DNA of 6,268 nt from Candidatus Omnitrophota bacterium (GCA_020058965.1 JAGVCY010000089.1:1-6268); one strand, 5' to 3'; positions 1-6,268 are shown, counted from the first letter of the stretch. A program made the numbers and translations. The notes: a model not told the origin generated them from the sequence alone.

Positions 1-39
1 CCGCCGTCCGAGATAAATTCATTGCCGCGGGAGCGCGGC

Positions 40-57
40 GCCGCAAAGAGTTGCGGC
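40..57. repeat. Stem-loop A in the core of the inverted-repeat element
   Basis: GCCGCAA (40-46) pairs perfectly with TTGCGGC (51-57) around a 4-base AGAG loop. An overlapping 10-bp palindrome GCGGCGCCGC (35-44) and an alternative pairing of GCAAAG (43-48) with CTTTGC (61-66) could compete with this fold. The fold is inferred from base complementarity alone. Confidence 0.6.
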
Positions 58-65
58 TTGCTTTG

Positions 66-104
66 CTCTGCTGCTGCGCGATCTTAAGGTCGCTCGCAGC
101 AGAG
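66..104. repeat. Stem-loop B in the core of the inverted-repeat element
   Basis: CTCTGCTGC (66-74) pairs perfectly with GCAGCAGAG (96-104). Inside it, positions 78-85 pair with 86-93 through seven Watson-Crick pairs and one T-G pair, centred on CTTAAG. The result is a long, nearly closed hairpin with a small internal loop. With stem-loop A and the outer arms it completes a possible three-way junction. Confidence 0.6.
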
Positions 105-153
105 GAATCCCGCAGCAATGAATTTATCTCGGACGGCGGGCAGAGCTCTTCGT

Positions 154-1890
154 CTAACTACTCAGGAGATTGGTGACAAAACTTATCAAACCGGCTAAAG
201 GGACTTGATGGGTTTGGGGGGTGCGGAGGTCTTTGACTTCGGCTTCGCCGGCTTTTAGGCCTTTGGGGCCGAGGGTGATGCGGATGGGAATGCCCAGCAG
301 GTCGGCGTCGTTGAATTTGATGCCGGCGGAGGCGTCGCGGTCGTCCCAGAGAATGTCGCAATTTTTGCTTTTCAGCTCTTCGTAAATTTGCTGACTGGCT
401 TTCGTTAATTCCGCGTCGTTGACGCTGGTCGTCAGCAGCAGAACTTCATACGGAGCGAGTGCGATGGACGGCCACTTGATCCCCTGGTCGGTGGAGGATT
501 GCTCTATCGCAGCGGCGATGATGCGATTCACGCCGATGCCATAACAGCCCATGATGAGCGGCTTCTCCGCGCCTGTTTCATCCATGAATCGCGCTTGCAT
601 CGGTTCTGAGTAGCGGATATTTAGTTTAAAAATATGGCCGAGTTCGATGGCGGTTTTGAGATGGAGCGTTTCTTCACGCCCATCCATCACTCCGGTATCG
701 CCGTCGTTGGCGCCGCGAAAATCTCCTATCTGAACGGGACACGAGATGGATTTTTGAAGATCCGCGACGGTGACGCCGACAATGTGCTTATCGCGTTTGT
801 TCGCGCCGATGATCATTTTGGGCATCGCCAACACATCTTCATCAATGAACATTTGATCGACCTTGAGCCCCAACGGTCCGGAATATCCGAACGCAGAACC
901 CGCCGCCTCGATTTCATCGCGAGTCGCGAGCCGAATACCCGGACAGGCCTTCCTTAATTTCCACTCACTCACCTCATCGGTTCCGCGCACAAGCGCCGCG
1001 ATGATGCGGGTCGCCGCCTCCCCGGGTTTAGCTACGGCAAAGATCATCGTTTTGACCAAATGAATCGGCTTGGCCTTTAGTGCCGCACAAACGGCTTCGA
1101 CGCTGGAGGCGTTGGGCGTATCCAGTTCCTTAAAATTTGCACCGCCTTCACCTGCCAGCTTCAGCCCCTTGAGCTTGCGGCCGGCCATTTCGGCGCTCAT
1201 GACTTGATCAGTCTCGCCAAACTGAACCATGCGATCTTCGCCCGCGTTGGAGAACAGGACAAATTCCTGTGAGCCGCTCCCACCCATCGCGCCCGGGTCG
1301 GCCTGGACCACATAAAACTTAAGCCCACACCGCGTGAAGATCCGGCGGTATGCCTCGCGCATGTGGTCATAGGTGCGGTCCAGGCATTCGGCGGTTGCAT
1401 GAAAACTATAAGCATCCTTCATAATGAATTCGCGGCTTCGGATGACGCCGGCTCGAGGTCGCATTTCGTCACGGAACTTGGTTTGGATCTGATACAGCAC
1501 CATCGGCAGCTGACGGTAGGAACGCACCTCATGCCGCGCGAGATCGGTGATGATTTCTTCATGCGTGGGACCCAGCACATTTAGCTTGCCGTGCCGGTCT
1601 TCAAATTGAATCATGTCTTCACCCATGATCTCGAAGCGCCCGGTCTCCTTCCACAGATCGGCCGGATGAATCGCCGGCATCAGAATCTCGAGCGCACCCA
1701 CCTTATCCATTTCTTCGCGCACAATCCGTTCCGCCTTGGACAGCGCGCGGCGGCCGGCGGGCAGGTACGAATAGGTTCCGCTGGCCAGCTTCCGGATCAA
1801 TCCCGCGCGAAGCATCAGCCGATGACTGATGGTCTCGGCGTCCTGGGGATTTTCTTTGAGCGTGGGAAGCAGGAGTCGGGAGTAGCGCAT
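154..1890 (-). CDS. proS: Proline--tRNA ligase (prolyl-tRNA synthetase, bacterial type with editing domain)
   Basis: Cytoplasmic class II aminoacyl-tRNA synthetase that activates proline with ATP and loads it onto tRNA-Pro. The 578-residue protein, read from the ATG at 1888-1890, starts MRYSRLLLPT as bacterial ProRS usually does. Catalytic motifs are GPTHEE (107-112), the motif 2 region FRDEMRPRAGVIRSREF (139-155) with KDAYSF following, and motif 3 GCYGIGVNR (448-456). An inserted editing domain spans roughly 220-405. It keeps the VKT lysine (K280), which matches the E. coli editing lysine, so hydrolysis of mischarged Ala-tRNA-Pro is likely. The C-terminal anticodon-binding domain covers about 480-578 (DDRDASAGIKFNDADLLGIP). 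The frame is open 45 codons further upstream, but that stretch overlaps rseP and lacks family similarity. The start lies 5 bp after the rseP stop, with only a weak GGAT as ribosome binding site, so translational coupling is plausible. It is the last gene before the inverted-repeat element. Confidence 0.97.
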   Translation of the reverse strand: MRYSRLLLPTLKENPQDAETISHRLMLRAGLIRKLASGTYSYLPAGRRALSKAERIVREEMDKVGALEILMPAIHPADLWKETGRFEIMGEDMIQFEDRHGKLNVLGPTHEEIITDLARHEVRSYRQLPMVLYQIQTKFRDEMRPRAGVIRSREFIMKDAYSFHATAECLDRTYDHMREAYRRIFTRCGLKFYVVQADPGAMGGSGSQEFVLFSNAGEDRMVQFGETDQVMSAEMAGRKLKGLKLAGEGGANFKELDTPNASSVEAVCAALKAKPIHLVKTMIFAVAKPGEAATRIIAALVRGTDEVSEWKLRKACPGIRLATRDEIEAAGSAFGYSGPLGLKVDQMFIDEDVLAMPKMIIGANKRDKHIVGVTVADLQKSISCPVQIGDFRGANDGDTGVMDGREETLHLKTAIELGHIFKLNIRYSEPMQARFMDETGAEKPLIMGCYGIGVNRIIAAAIEQSSTDQGIKWPSIALAPYEVLLLTTSVNDAELTKASQQIYEELKSKNCDILWDDRDASAGIKFNDADLLGIPIRITLGPKGLKAGEAEVKDLRTPQTHQVPLAGLISFVTNLLSS

Positions 1891-1895
1891 GGTTT

Positions 1896-3008
1896 TTATC
1901 CGTGTTGAATCAGGCGTCGGATTCCGTCGATCATTTGGGTCAAAAGATTGTATTTGATGAAGTCTTGATAAATTACGAACACGGTGAGGGTCAGCACGGC
2001 CGCCATGCCGAACCGAAGCCCCCATTCCTTGATCTGATCTGAAATCTTACGGCGAAATATAGTTTCGATCCCGATAAAAAGAAGGTGGCCTCCGTCCAGA
2101 ACCGGTATCGGCAACAGGTTGATCACGAACAAGCTCACGCTCAACCGTCCCATAAAATCGAAGAGATACACCCATCCGATCTTGGCGGCCTCTTGCGTCA
2201 TCACATAGATTCCGATAGGTCCTGACATCGAATCCTTAAACGACACGCTGCCGGTGATCACCCGCGCGAGCGATACAAATATGAGCTGAGTCACATACCC
2301 GACCTTCCGGATCGAAAGAACCATCGCGTCCACCGGTCCGCTGCGAGTCGTGATGGCCTCGCCCGAAGGCATCACGCCGATGCGGGGTACGGTGTGTTCT
2401 TTTCCAAACATATCCTTTTGCTTCACAAGCATCGACGTTAAATCCAAGCGGCTGTCAATTCCCGCGCGCTCAATATCGATCCAGAGCTCTCCATCGCGAT
2501 GCTTCGGCAATTCCGCCAGAAGCTCTTCCCACAAATGCACCTTGACTCCGTTCACGCTCAAAATTCGATCCCCGGCAACGAGTCCCGCTGCCGCGCCCGG
2601 AAAGCCCGGCATTACTTTTCCGACCTTTGTGGTCACCGACGGTTGTCCCACAAAAAAGATGCCGGCGAATATCACAAATGCCAAAAGCGCGTTGATGAGC
2701 GGCCCGGCCATCACTACCAAGAACTTATGAAAATTTGACCGCGTGTGAAACTCCCAGGCCGCTCCGGTTGAACTATCCGCCGATTCTCCTGAGAGTTTTA
2801 CATACCCGCCCATCGGGATGAGTGAAATACAGAATTCGGTTCCTTCCGGCGAACGCGCCGGCACGCGGAGCAGGATCGGGCCGAACCCGATCGAAAACCG
2901 CTCGACCCGAATGCCCAAAGTTCGGGCGACAATGTAATGACCCCACTCGTGAGTTACAACGAGGATGCTCAGCACTCCAAAAAATAATGTCAGTCCCAGC
3001 AAACTCAT
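1896..3008 (-). CDS. rseP: RIP metalloprotease RseP (site-2 protease, M50 family, single PDZ domain)
   Basis: Intramembrane zinc protease. In characterised bacteria this family cuts membrane-anchored anti-sigma factors and remnant signal peptides; its substrate here is unknown. The 370-residue protein has the zinc-binding HEWGH (20-24) in its first membrane segment, PMGGYVKLSGE (65-75), a second hydrophobic stretch (about 96-120), one PDZ domain (about 124-205, with GAAAGLVAGDRILSVNG), and the third zinc ligand motif LDGGH (304-308) in a C-terminal membrane segment after SGPIGI. A last hydrophobic helix lies near 333-348. It has one PDZ domain and about 370 residues, against two PDZ domains and about 450 residues in E. 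coli RseP, so it resembles the shorter forms seen in many other phyla. The ATG at 3006-3008 was chosen because a strong AGGAGA lies 7 bases upstream. The 13-codon upstream extension would overlap the end of dxr. Confidence 0.96.
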   Translation of the reverse strand: MSLLGLTLFFGVLSILVVTHEWGHYIVARTLGIRVERFSIGFGPILLRVPARSPEGTEFCISLIPMGGYVKLSGESADSSTGAAWEFHTRSNFHKFLVVMAGPLINALLAFVIFAGIFFVGQPSVTTKVGKVMPGFPGAAAGLVAGDRILSVNGVKVHLWEELLAELPKHRDGELWIDIERAGIDSRLDLTSMLVKQKDMFGKEHTVPRIGVMPSGEAITTRSGPVDAMVLSIRKVGYVTQLIFVSLARVITGSVSFKDSMSGPIGIYVMTQEAAKIGWVYLFDFMGRLSVSLFVINLLPIPVLDGGHLLFIGIETIFRRKISDQIKEWGLRFGMAAVLTLTVFVIYQDFIKYNLLTQMIDGIRRLIQHG

Positions 3009-3015
3009 CGGGTGT

Positions 3016-3021
3016 TCTCCT
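3016..3021 (-). promoter_or_regulatory. Ribosome binding site of rseP, overlapping the dxr stop codon
   Basis: On the minus strand AGGAGA sits 7 bases before the rseP ATG (3006-3008). It shares bases with the dxr stop TAG (3020-3022). This is the best Shine-Dalgarno match at any junction in the window and fixes the rseP start. Its overlap with the dxr stop suggests that ribosomes finishing dxr can re-initiate on rseP. Confidence 0.75.
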
Positions 3022-4201
3022 ATCCTATGCGTGCCGGCAGCGCCCATTGCGCCGTCGACCGCGATGCTTCTTCACGCGCCCAGGCATCGGCGGACAAAAT
3101 GGCCTTGAGGGCCGGATGCTCCGTTGCCTGATGTCGCGATAAAACCCGCTCGATCACCGATGGAATATCGGCAAAATCTATTTGATCCGCCAGAAAAGCC
3201 GCGACCGCGATTTCGTCCGCCGCGTTAAGCACCGTCGACAGCGTTGTATCGCCGCGCCGCGCAACATCGATCGCCATACCGAGACACGGAAACTTGTCCG
3301 TATCCGGTTTCAAAAAATTCAAACTGCCGATTTCGCTCCAGCGGGTGAAAAGCTCCGGGTGGTTCACCCGTTCCGGATAACCCAGGCAGTGTATCAACGG
3401 GAGCTTCATGTCGGTCGGCCCCGCCTGCGCCAGCACCGTCCCGTCCACAAACTCCACCATCGAGTGAATCACCGCTTCCGGATGGATCACCACCTCGATC
3501 CGATCGGGCCCCACATCAAAAAGCCATCTCGCTTCCAAAATTTCGAGTCCCTTGTTCATCATCGTCGCGGAATCGACCGATATTTTTTTACCCATCGACC
3601 AGCGCGGGTGCCGGATCACCGTTTCTTTGGAAAGTCCGCGGAAATTCTCGCGCGGCACATCCCGCAGCGGGCCTCCGGAACCGGTGAGAATAATCTTCCG
3701 CACCGAAACGGCGGGGTTCCGCTCCCCTTCCAGGCACTGAAAAATGGCGTTGTGCTCGCTGTCAACCGGCAAAATTTTGACCCCCCGACGCCTGGCGGTT
3801 TCCATGACGACGCGTCCGGCCATGACGAGCAGTTCCTTGTTCGCAAAAGCGATCGTTTTTCCGGCTTCGATGGCGGCGAGTACCGGAAGAAGCGACGAGC
3901 TTCCGCTTGAAGCGGCGAGCACGAGATCAGCCCCTTTCCATACGGCAATTTCGAGAAGTCCTTCGGGGCCACAAAGAATACGCGTCGATCCCGAGTAGAA
4001 TTTCCGCAACATTTCCGCCGCGATCGGATTGGACATCACCGCGACCTCGGGTTTGAACTCCTCAATCTGTAGTTTAAGCTCATCCACATTGGCGTCCGCC
4101 GCCAAAGCGGTGACATGAAATAGGTCGCGATGCGCGCGGATGATTTCGAGAGCATTTTTGCCGACAGAACCGGTCGAACCGATGATGACAATGTTTTTCA
4201 T
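3020..4201 (-). CDS. dxr: 1-deoxy-D-xylulose 5-phosphate reductoisomerase
   Basis: Cytoplasmic enzyme that isomerises and reduces DXP to 2-C-methyl-D-erythritol 4-phosphate with NADPH and a divalent metal. It commits carbon to the MEP isoprenoid pathway and is the target of fosmidomycin. The 393-residue protein is close to the E. coli length of 398. It begins with the NADPH-binding GSTGSVG (8-14). It then shows NKE (121-123), metal-binding D147 and E149 in PVDSEHNAIFQ (146-155), SGGPL (175-179), the active-site loop from HPRWSMG (198-204) onward, and DSATMMNKGLE (210-220) with N216, K217 and E220. The segment at 99-104 (SGSSSL) replaces the more usual GxxGL. The ATG at 4199-4201 puts GSTGSVG at the normal distance from the N-terminus. 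The 52-codon upstream extension lies inside cdsA and is not homologous. Only 2 bp separate the cdsA TGA from this ATG and no good Shine-Dalgarno is seen, so translation is probably coupled. It shares an operon with uppS, which consumes isoprenoid units made by this pathway. Confidence 0.97.
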   Translation of the reverse strand: MKNIVIIGSTGSVGKNALEIIRAHRDLFHVTALAADANVDELKLQIEEFKPEVAVMSNPIAAEMLRKFYSGSTRILCGPEGLLEIAVWKGADLVLAASSGSSSLLPVLAAIEAGKTIAFANKELLVMAGRVVMETARRRGVKILPVDSEHNAIFQCLEGERNPAVSVRKIILTGSGGPLRDVPRENFRGLSKETVIRHPRWSMGKKISVDSATMMNKGLEILEARWLFDVGPDRIEVVIHPEAVIHSMVEFVDGTVLAQAGPTDMKLPLIHCLGYPERVNHPELFTRWSEIGSLNFLKPDTDKFPCLGMAIDVARRGDTTLSTVLNAADEIAVAAFLADQIDFADIPSVIERVLSRHQATEHPALKAILSADAWAREEASRSTAQWALPARIG

Positions 4202-4203
4202 GA

Positions 4204-5010
4204 TCAAGCCAGACTGTTCACAAAAAAGTAAAAAAGAGGGGCCGTGAACAACAGCGAATCCAGCACATCCAGGAGGCCGCCGAAGCCCGGAACCAGAACG
4301 CCCGAATCCTTCGAAGCGCAATAGCGCTTGATCATGGACTCGGACAAATCCCCGCATTGCCCCACCACCCCGATCACACCGCCGATTCCCATCAGTTGAA
4401 GCGTCGTCATAGCGACCGGCAAATGGCCCGTAAAAGCGACCGAAACACCGACGCTCGCGAAAAGTCCGGCGATAGTTCCTTCGATGCTTTTCTTGGGACT
4501 GATATGCTTAATGAGCCGGTGGCGGCCCCAAATGCTGCCGACGGCGTAAGCGGCAATATCGCTCGATTTGGTCACCGCCAGAAGATACGAAATCCACATG
4601 ATCCCGCCCGGCATCAACCTCAGCTTGATGAAATGGCTGAGAAACCATCCCACATACAAAATTACAAAAAGGGTCAGCGCAATGCCTTCTAAAGCCTTGG
4701 GATTTTCGGATCGTAAAAACTGGATAACGAAAAGACCAAAGCAGGCCAGAACAATGAACACCACCTCGCCCGCGCGCGTGCCTCCGCCGGCCTGATACAC
4801 CACCAACGGGATCAACGCGCCCATCACGATCCCGAAGGTTCTATAAACCGCTACTCCGCGTGCGCGCATCAGGGACAACAGCTCCCAGCAACCCCATGCG
4901 CTGACTAGGGCGACTCCAACGCTCCAAAACCAAACAGGCCCCCACCACAAGCCGCCCATCACAAAGGCCACGATCGCACTTCCGGCCGCCAGCCGTAGTC
5001 CGAGGTTCAC
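4204..5010 (-). CDS. cdsA: Phosphatidate cytidylyltransferase (CDP-diacylglycerol synthase)
   Basis: Integral membrane enzyme that joins phosphatidate and CTP to give CDP-diacylglycerol, the precursor of phosphatidylglycerol, phosphatidylethanolamine and other phospholipids. The 268-residue protein is strongly hydrophobic, with probable membrane segments near 8-36, 58-74, 82-98, 110-127, 137-147, 178-194, 203-217 and 250-265. Conserved parts are TKSSDIAAY (147-155), SPKKSIEGT (171-179), GDLSES (220-225), KR (228-229), KD (234-235) and D251-S252. The C-terminal signature reads PGFGGLLDVLDS (241-252). The usual family form is PGHGGxLDRxDS, so histidine is replaced by F243 and arginine by V249, while both aspartates remain. 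Translation starts at a GTG (5008-5010) that overlaps the uppS stop codon as GTGA. Length, motifs and the position between uppS and dxr leave little doubt about the family; the two substitutions look lineage-specific rather than inactivating, which is inference. Confidence 0.94.
   Translation of the reverse strand: MNLGLRLAAGSAIVAFVMGGLWWGPVWFWSVGVALVSAWGCWELLSLMRARGVAVYRTFGIVMGALIPLVVYQAGGGTRAGEVVFIVLACFGLFVIQFLRSENPKALEGIALTLFVILYVGWFLSHFIKLRLMPGGIMWISYLLAVTKSSDIAAYAVGSIWGRHRLIKHISPKKSIEGTIAGLFASVGVSVAFTGHLPVAMTTLQLMGIGGVIGVVGQCGDLSESMIKRYCASKDSGVLVPGFGGLLDVLDSLLFTAPLFYFFVNSLA
5007..5010 (-). other. GTGA stop-start overlap joining uppS and cdsA
   Basis: The minus strand reads GTGA here: the GTG is the cdsA start and the TGA is the uppS stop. 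Such 4-bp overlaps usually mean translational coupling by termination and re-initiation. Upstream of the GTG only a weak G-rich stretch (GGGG) is available as a Shine-Dalgarno, which fits coupling. The GTG start also gives CdsA a normal N-terminus. Confidence 0.75.
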
Positions 5011-5753
5011 GAAACCGCCCCGTAACGCCGTTCGCGTTCAGCGAACTCGCGGAGCGCTCTGACAAAATCTTCACGGCCAAAATCGGGCCACATCTTGTCA
5101 GAAACATAAATCTCACTGTAGGAGCATTGCCACAATAAAAAATTGGAAAGCCGCATTTCTCCGCTGGTCCGGATCAAAAGATCAGGATCCGGAATTCCGG
5201 CAGTGTCTAGAAATTGTTCAAATATTTTTACATCTAGCGCATTGATTTTATCAACCGCGGACGAACCGGCCTCCAGTGCATTTTTGCTAAAACGCTTTAC
5301 GGCCTGGAGGATCTCCTGACGGGCCCCGTAGTTGAGCGCAAGCGTGAGATGGAGGAGCGTGTTGCGTTCCGTGCGTGCTTTGAGCGCATTGATCTTGTCT
5401 TGAATGCGCGGGTGAAGCGAGGTCAAATCCCCGATCGTCCTGAAACGGACGCCCTCCTTGGCGAGACCTTCCATCTCGGAATCCAGATACCGGTCGAGAA
5501 GGTTCATCAAAAATTCAATCTCGGCCTTCGGACGCTTCCAATTTTCCCGGCTAAACGCATAAAGGGTCAGGTAGGGAATCTTGAGATCTAGACAGGTGTC
5601 CTTGACCACACGAACTGTCTCAGTGCCTTTTTGATGCCCCATAACACGGGGAAGACCGCGCTGTTGGGCCCAACGGCCGTTACCGTCCATGATGATGGCC
5701 ACATGAACCGGAAGTACCGGTAATTCAGCCCGAGTTTCAGGCGTGCGCTCCAT
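5007..5753 (-). CDS. uppS: Isoprenyl transferase (undecaprenyl diphosphate synthase, cis-prenyltransferase)
   Basis: Adds isopentenyl diphosphate units in cis to farnesyl diphosphate, normally up to C55, giving the lipid carrier for peptidoglycan and other surface polymers; it works at the inner face of the membrane. The 248-residue protein has the expected length. It shows HVAIIMDGNGRWA (17-29) with the catalytic D23 plus N25 and R27, H40 in MGHQKG, FSRENWKRP (67-75), NYG (141-143), and the C-terminal IRTSGEMRLSNFLLWQ (194-209) with R195, R201 and S203, then E214 (the E. coli E213 position) in SYSEIY. The product chain length cannot be read with certainty from sequence. The ATG at 5751-5753 begins 5 bp after the purA stop, and AAGG lies 10 bases upstream as a modest Shine-Dalgarno. 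The gene overlaps cdsA by 4 bp. Confidence 0.97.
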   Translation of the reverse strand: MERTPETRAELPVLPVHVAIIMDGNGRWAQQRGLPRVMGHQKGTETVRVVKDTCLDLKIPYLTLYAFSRENWKRPKAEIEFLMNLLDRYLDSEMEGLAKEGVRFRTIGDLTSLHPRIQDKINALKARTERNTLLHLTLALNYGARQEILQAVKRFSKNALEAGSSAVDKINALDVKIFEQFLDTAGIPDPDLLIRTSGEMRLSNFLLWQCSYSEIYVSDKMWPDFGREDFVRALREFAERERRYGAVS

Positions 5754-5758
5754 ATTTT

Positions 5759-6268
5759 TTAAACCTTGCAGGGAATCACCTGGTCGCGGTCTTTGCCAAC
5801 CGAAACCATGCGGATCGGCACTTCGACGAGCTTGGAAATGCGCTCTATGTACCGGCGTGCGTTCAGAGGGAGGTCGGCATAGCGGCGGAGAGCTCCCGTC
5901 GGTTTGAGCCAGCCGGGCATTTCCTCATAAACGGGCGTCATCTCACGCTGAACCTGGACGGAGTGAGGAAAGTGACTGAAGGTTTTGCCTTTGTGCCGGT
6001 AGGCGACCGCAATTTTGAGAGATTTTATCGTATCGAGAATATCCAGCTTTGTGAGCGTGAGCGAGGTCAGGCCGTTGATGCGGCTGGCGTAACGGACGAC
6101 GCAGGCATCGAACCAACCGCAGCGGCGTGCGCGGCCGGTGGTGGCGCCAAATTCCTGGCCGAGTTCCCGCATATGCTTCATAAATACTTCGTCGAATTCC
6201 GTCGGAAACGGGCCTTCGCCGACACGGGTGGTGTACGCCTTGGCGACGCCTATGATCTGTTGAATGAC
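5759..6268 (-). CDS. purA: Adenylosuccinate synthase, C-terminal part (5' end beyond the window)
   Basis: Cytoplasmic enzyme that joins IMP and aspartate using GTP to form adenylosuccinate, the first committed step to AMP. The visible 169 residues are roughly the last 40% of a protein usually near 430 residues. The frame stays open to the window edge, so the ATG at 6179-6181 is internal and not the start: family sequence continues upstream of it, with GVAKAYTTRVGEGPFPTE at visible residues 7-24. Other conserved parts are FGATTGRARRCGWFD (40-54), TKLDILD (73-79), PVYEEMPGW (112-120) and the SVGKDRD segment (156-162) that belongs to the nucleotide-binding region in the family. The N-terminal P-loop part lies outside. 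The gene ends in TAA (5759-5761), 5 bp before uppS, so it is probably the upstream member of the same transcript. Confidence 0.95.
   Translation of the reverse strand, partial: VIQQIIGVAKAYTTRVGEGPFPTEFDEVFMKHMRELGQEFGATTGRARRCGWFDACVVRYASRINGLTSLTLTKLDILDTIKSLKIAVAYRHKGKTFSHFPHSVQVQREMTPVYEEMPGWLKPTGALRRYADLPLNARRYIERISKLVEVPIRMVSVGKDRDQVIPCKV

Larger units (their letters stand above)
1..139. repeat. Long inverted-repeat intergenic element (MITE-like or structured repeat)
   Basis: Positions 1-25 and 115-139 are perfect reverse complements of each other. After one mismatch (26/114) the pairing resumes for 6 bp (27-32 with 108-113), giving an outer stem of about 31 bp. The core (33-107) is not a plain palindrome. 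It holds two separate stem-loops, so the whole could extrude or fold as a three-way junction. No open reading frame or transposase is visible inside, so if mobile it would be non-autonomous. It lies 14 bp past the proS stop codon, a usual place for intergenic repeats. Neither stem is followed by a clear T-run, so it does not look like a standard intrinsic terminator. Because the left arm begins at base 1, the repeat may extend further out. The inverted repeat is read directly; mobile origin is inference. Copies elsewhere in the genome cannot be checked here. Confidence 0.8.

Noticed and set aside
1..139. Inverted repeat read as an intrinsic terminator for the operon
   Set aside because: No stem is followed by a clear T-run on the minus strand, and the long outer arms with two internal stems are unlike a simple terminator. 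A transcript-end role is not excluded.
142..149. AGAGCTCT palindrome between proS and the repeat element
   Set aside because: An isolated 8-bp palindrome is expected by chance and has no supporting context.
1421..1440. AATGAATT followed by CGCGG inside proS, resembling part of the inverted-repeat arm
   Set aside because: Only a few bases match and they encode the conserved SREFIMKD segment of ProRS, so it is not a copy of the element.
1591..1908. Plus-strand open frames opposite proS (also at 634-957 and 1363-1584)
   Set aside because: All lie entirely antisense to proS coding sequence and show no family similarity or ribosome binding site.
3182..3910. A 242-codon plus-strand open frame opposite dxr
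   Set aside because: It is antisense to a clear dxr gene, its translation is rich in Arg and His without recognisable motifs, and it is best explained as a by-product of dxr codon use.
5225..5254. Possible internal promoter on the minus strand inside uppS (TTGATA, 18-bp spacer, TAAAAA)
   Set aside because: The -10 match is poor and the sequence is an AT-rich stretch that encodes normal UppS residues, so chance is the simpler explanation.
6179..6181. ATG as the start of a short 140-residue purA-like gene
   Set aside because: Family-conserved adenylosuccinate synthase sequence continues in frame upstream to the window edge, so this ATG is an internal methionine.

Overview
The window is a compact bacterial housekeeping operon. 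Six protein-coding genes all lie on the minus strand and fill positions 154-6268 almost without gaps. In transcription order (high to low coordinate) they are purA (3' part only, running off the right edge), uppS, cdsA, dxr, rseP and proS. The junctions are 5 bp, a 4-bp GTGA overlap, 2 bp, 11 bp and 5 bp. I see no convincing promoter or terminator between them, so one transcript starting beyond the right edge probably serves all six.

The genes fit together as an envelope and lipid cluster flanked by a nucleotide gene and a translation gene. Dxr makes the committed intermediate of the MEP isoprenoid pathway. That pathway supplies the isoprenyl diphosphates that UppS extends into the C55 carrier lipid for peptidoglycan and other wall polymers. 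CdsA makes CDP-diacylglycerol for phospholipids, and RseP is a membrane-embedded site-2 protease. ProS charges tRNA-Pro, and PurA makes adenylosuccinate on the way to AMP. The order uppS-cdsA-dxr-rseP-proS is a classic conserved bacterial arrangement. The gene just upstream is purA, not the frr that often precedes uppS.

Positions 1-139, downstream of proS, hold the only non-coding sequence of note. Two perfect 25-bp inverted arms enclose a core that can fold into two further stem-loops, giving a MITE-like or cloverleaf-like element. It starts at the first base of the window, so its true outer boundary is not visible.

Organism: a bacterium with moderately high G+C and a Firmicutes-like gene order, but with protein variants such as PGFGG instead of PGHGG in CdsA. 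I lean weakly to the PVC/Omnitrophota side of the tree, but the sequence alone does not establish this. I found no previously undescribed multi-gene system. The items most worth a second look are the inverted-repeat element and the altered CdsA signature.
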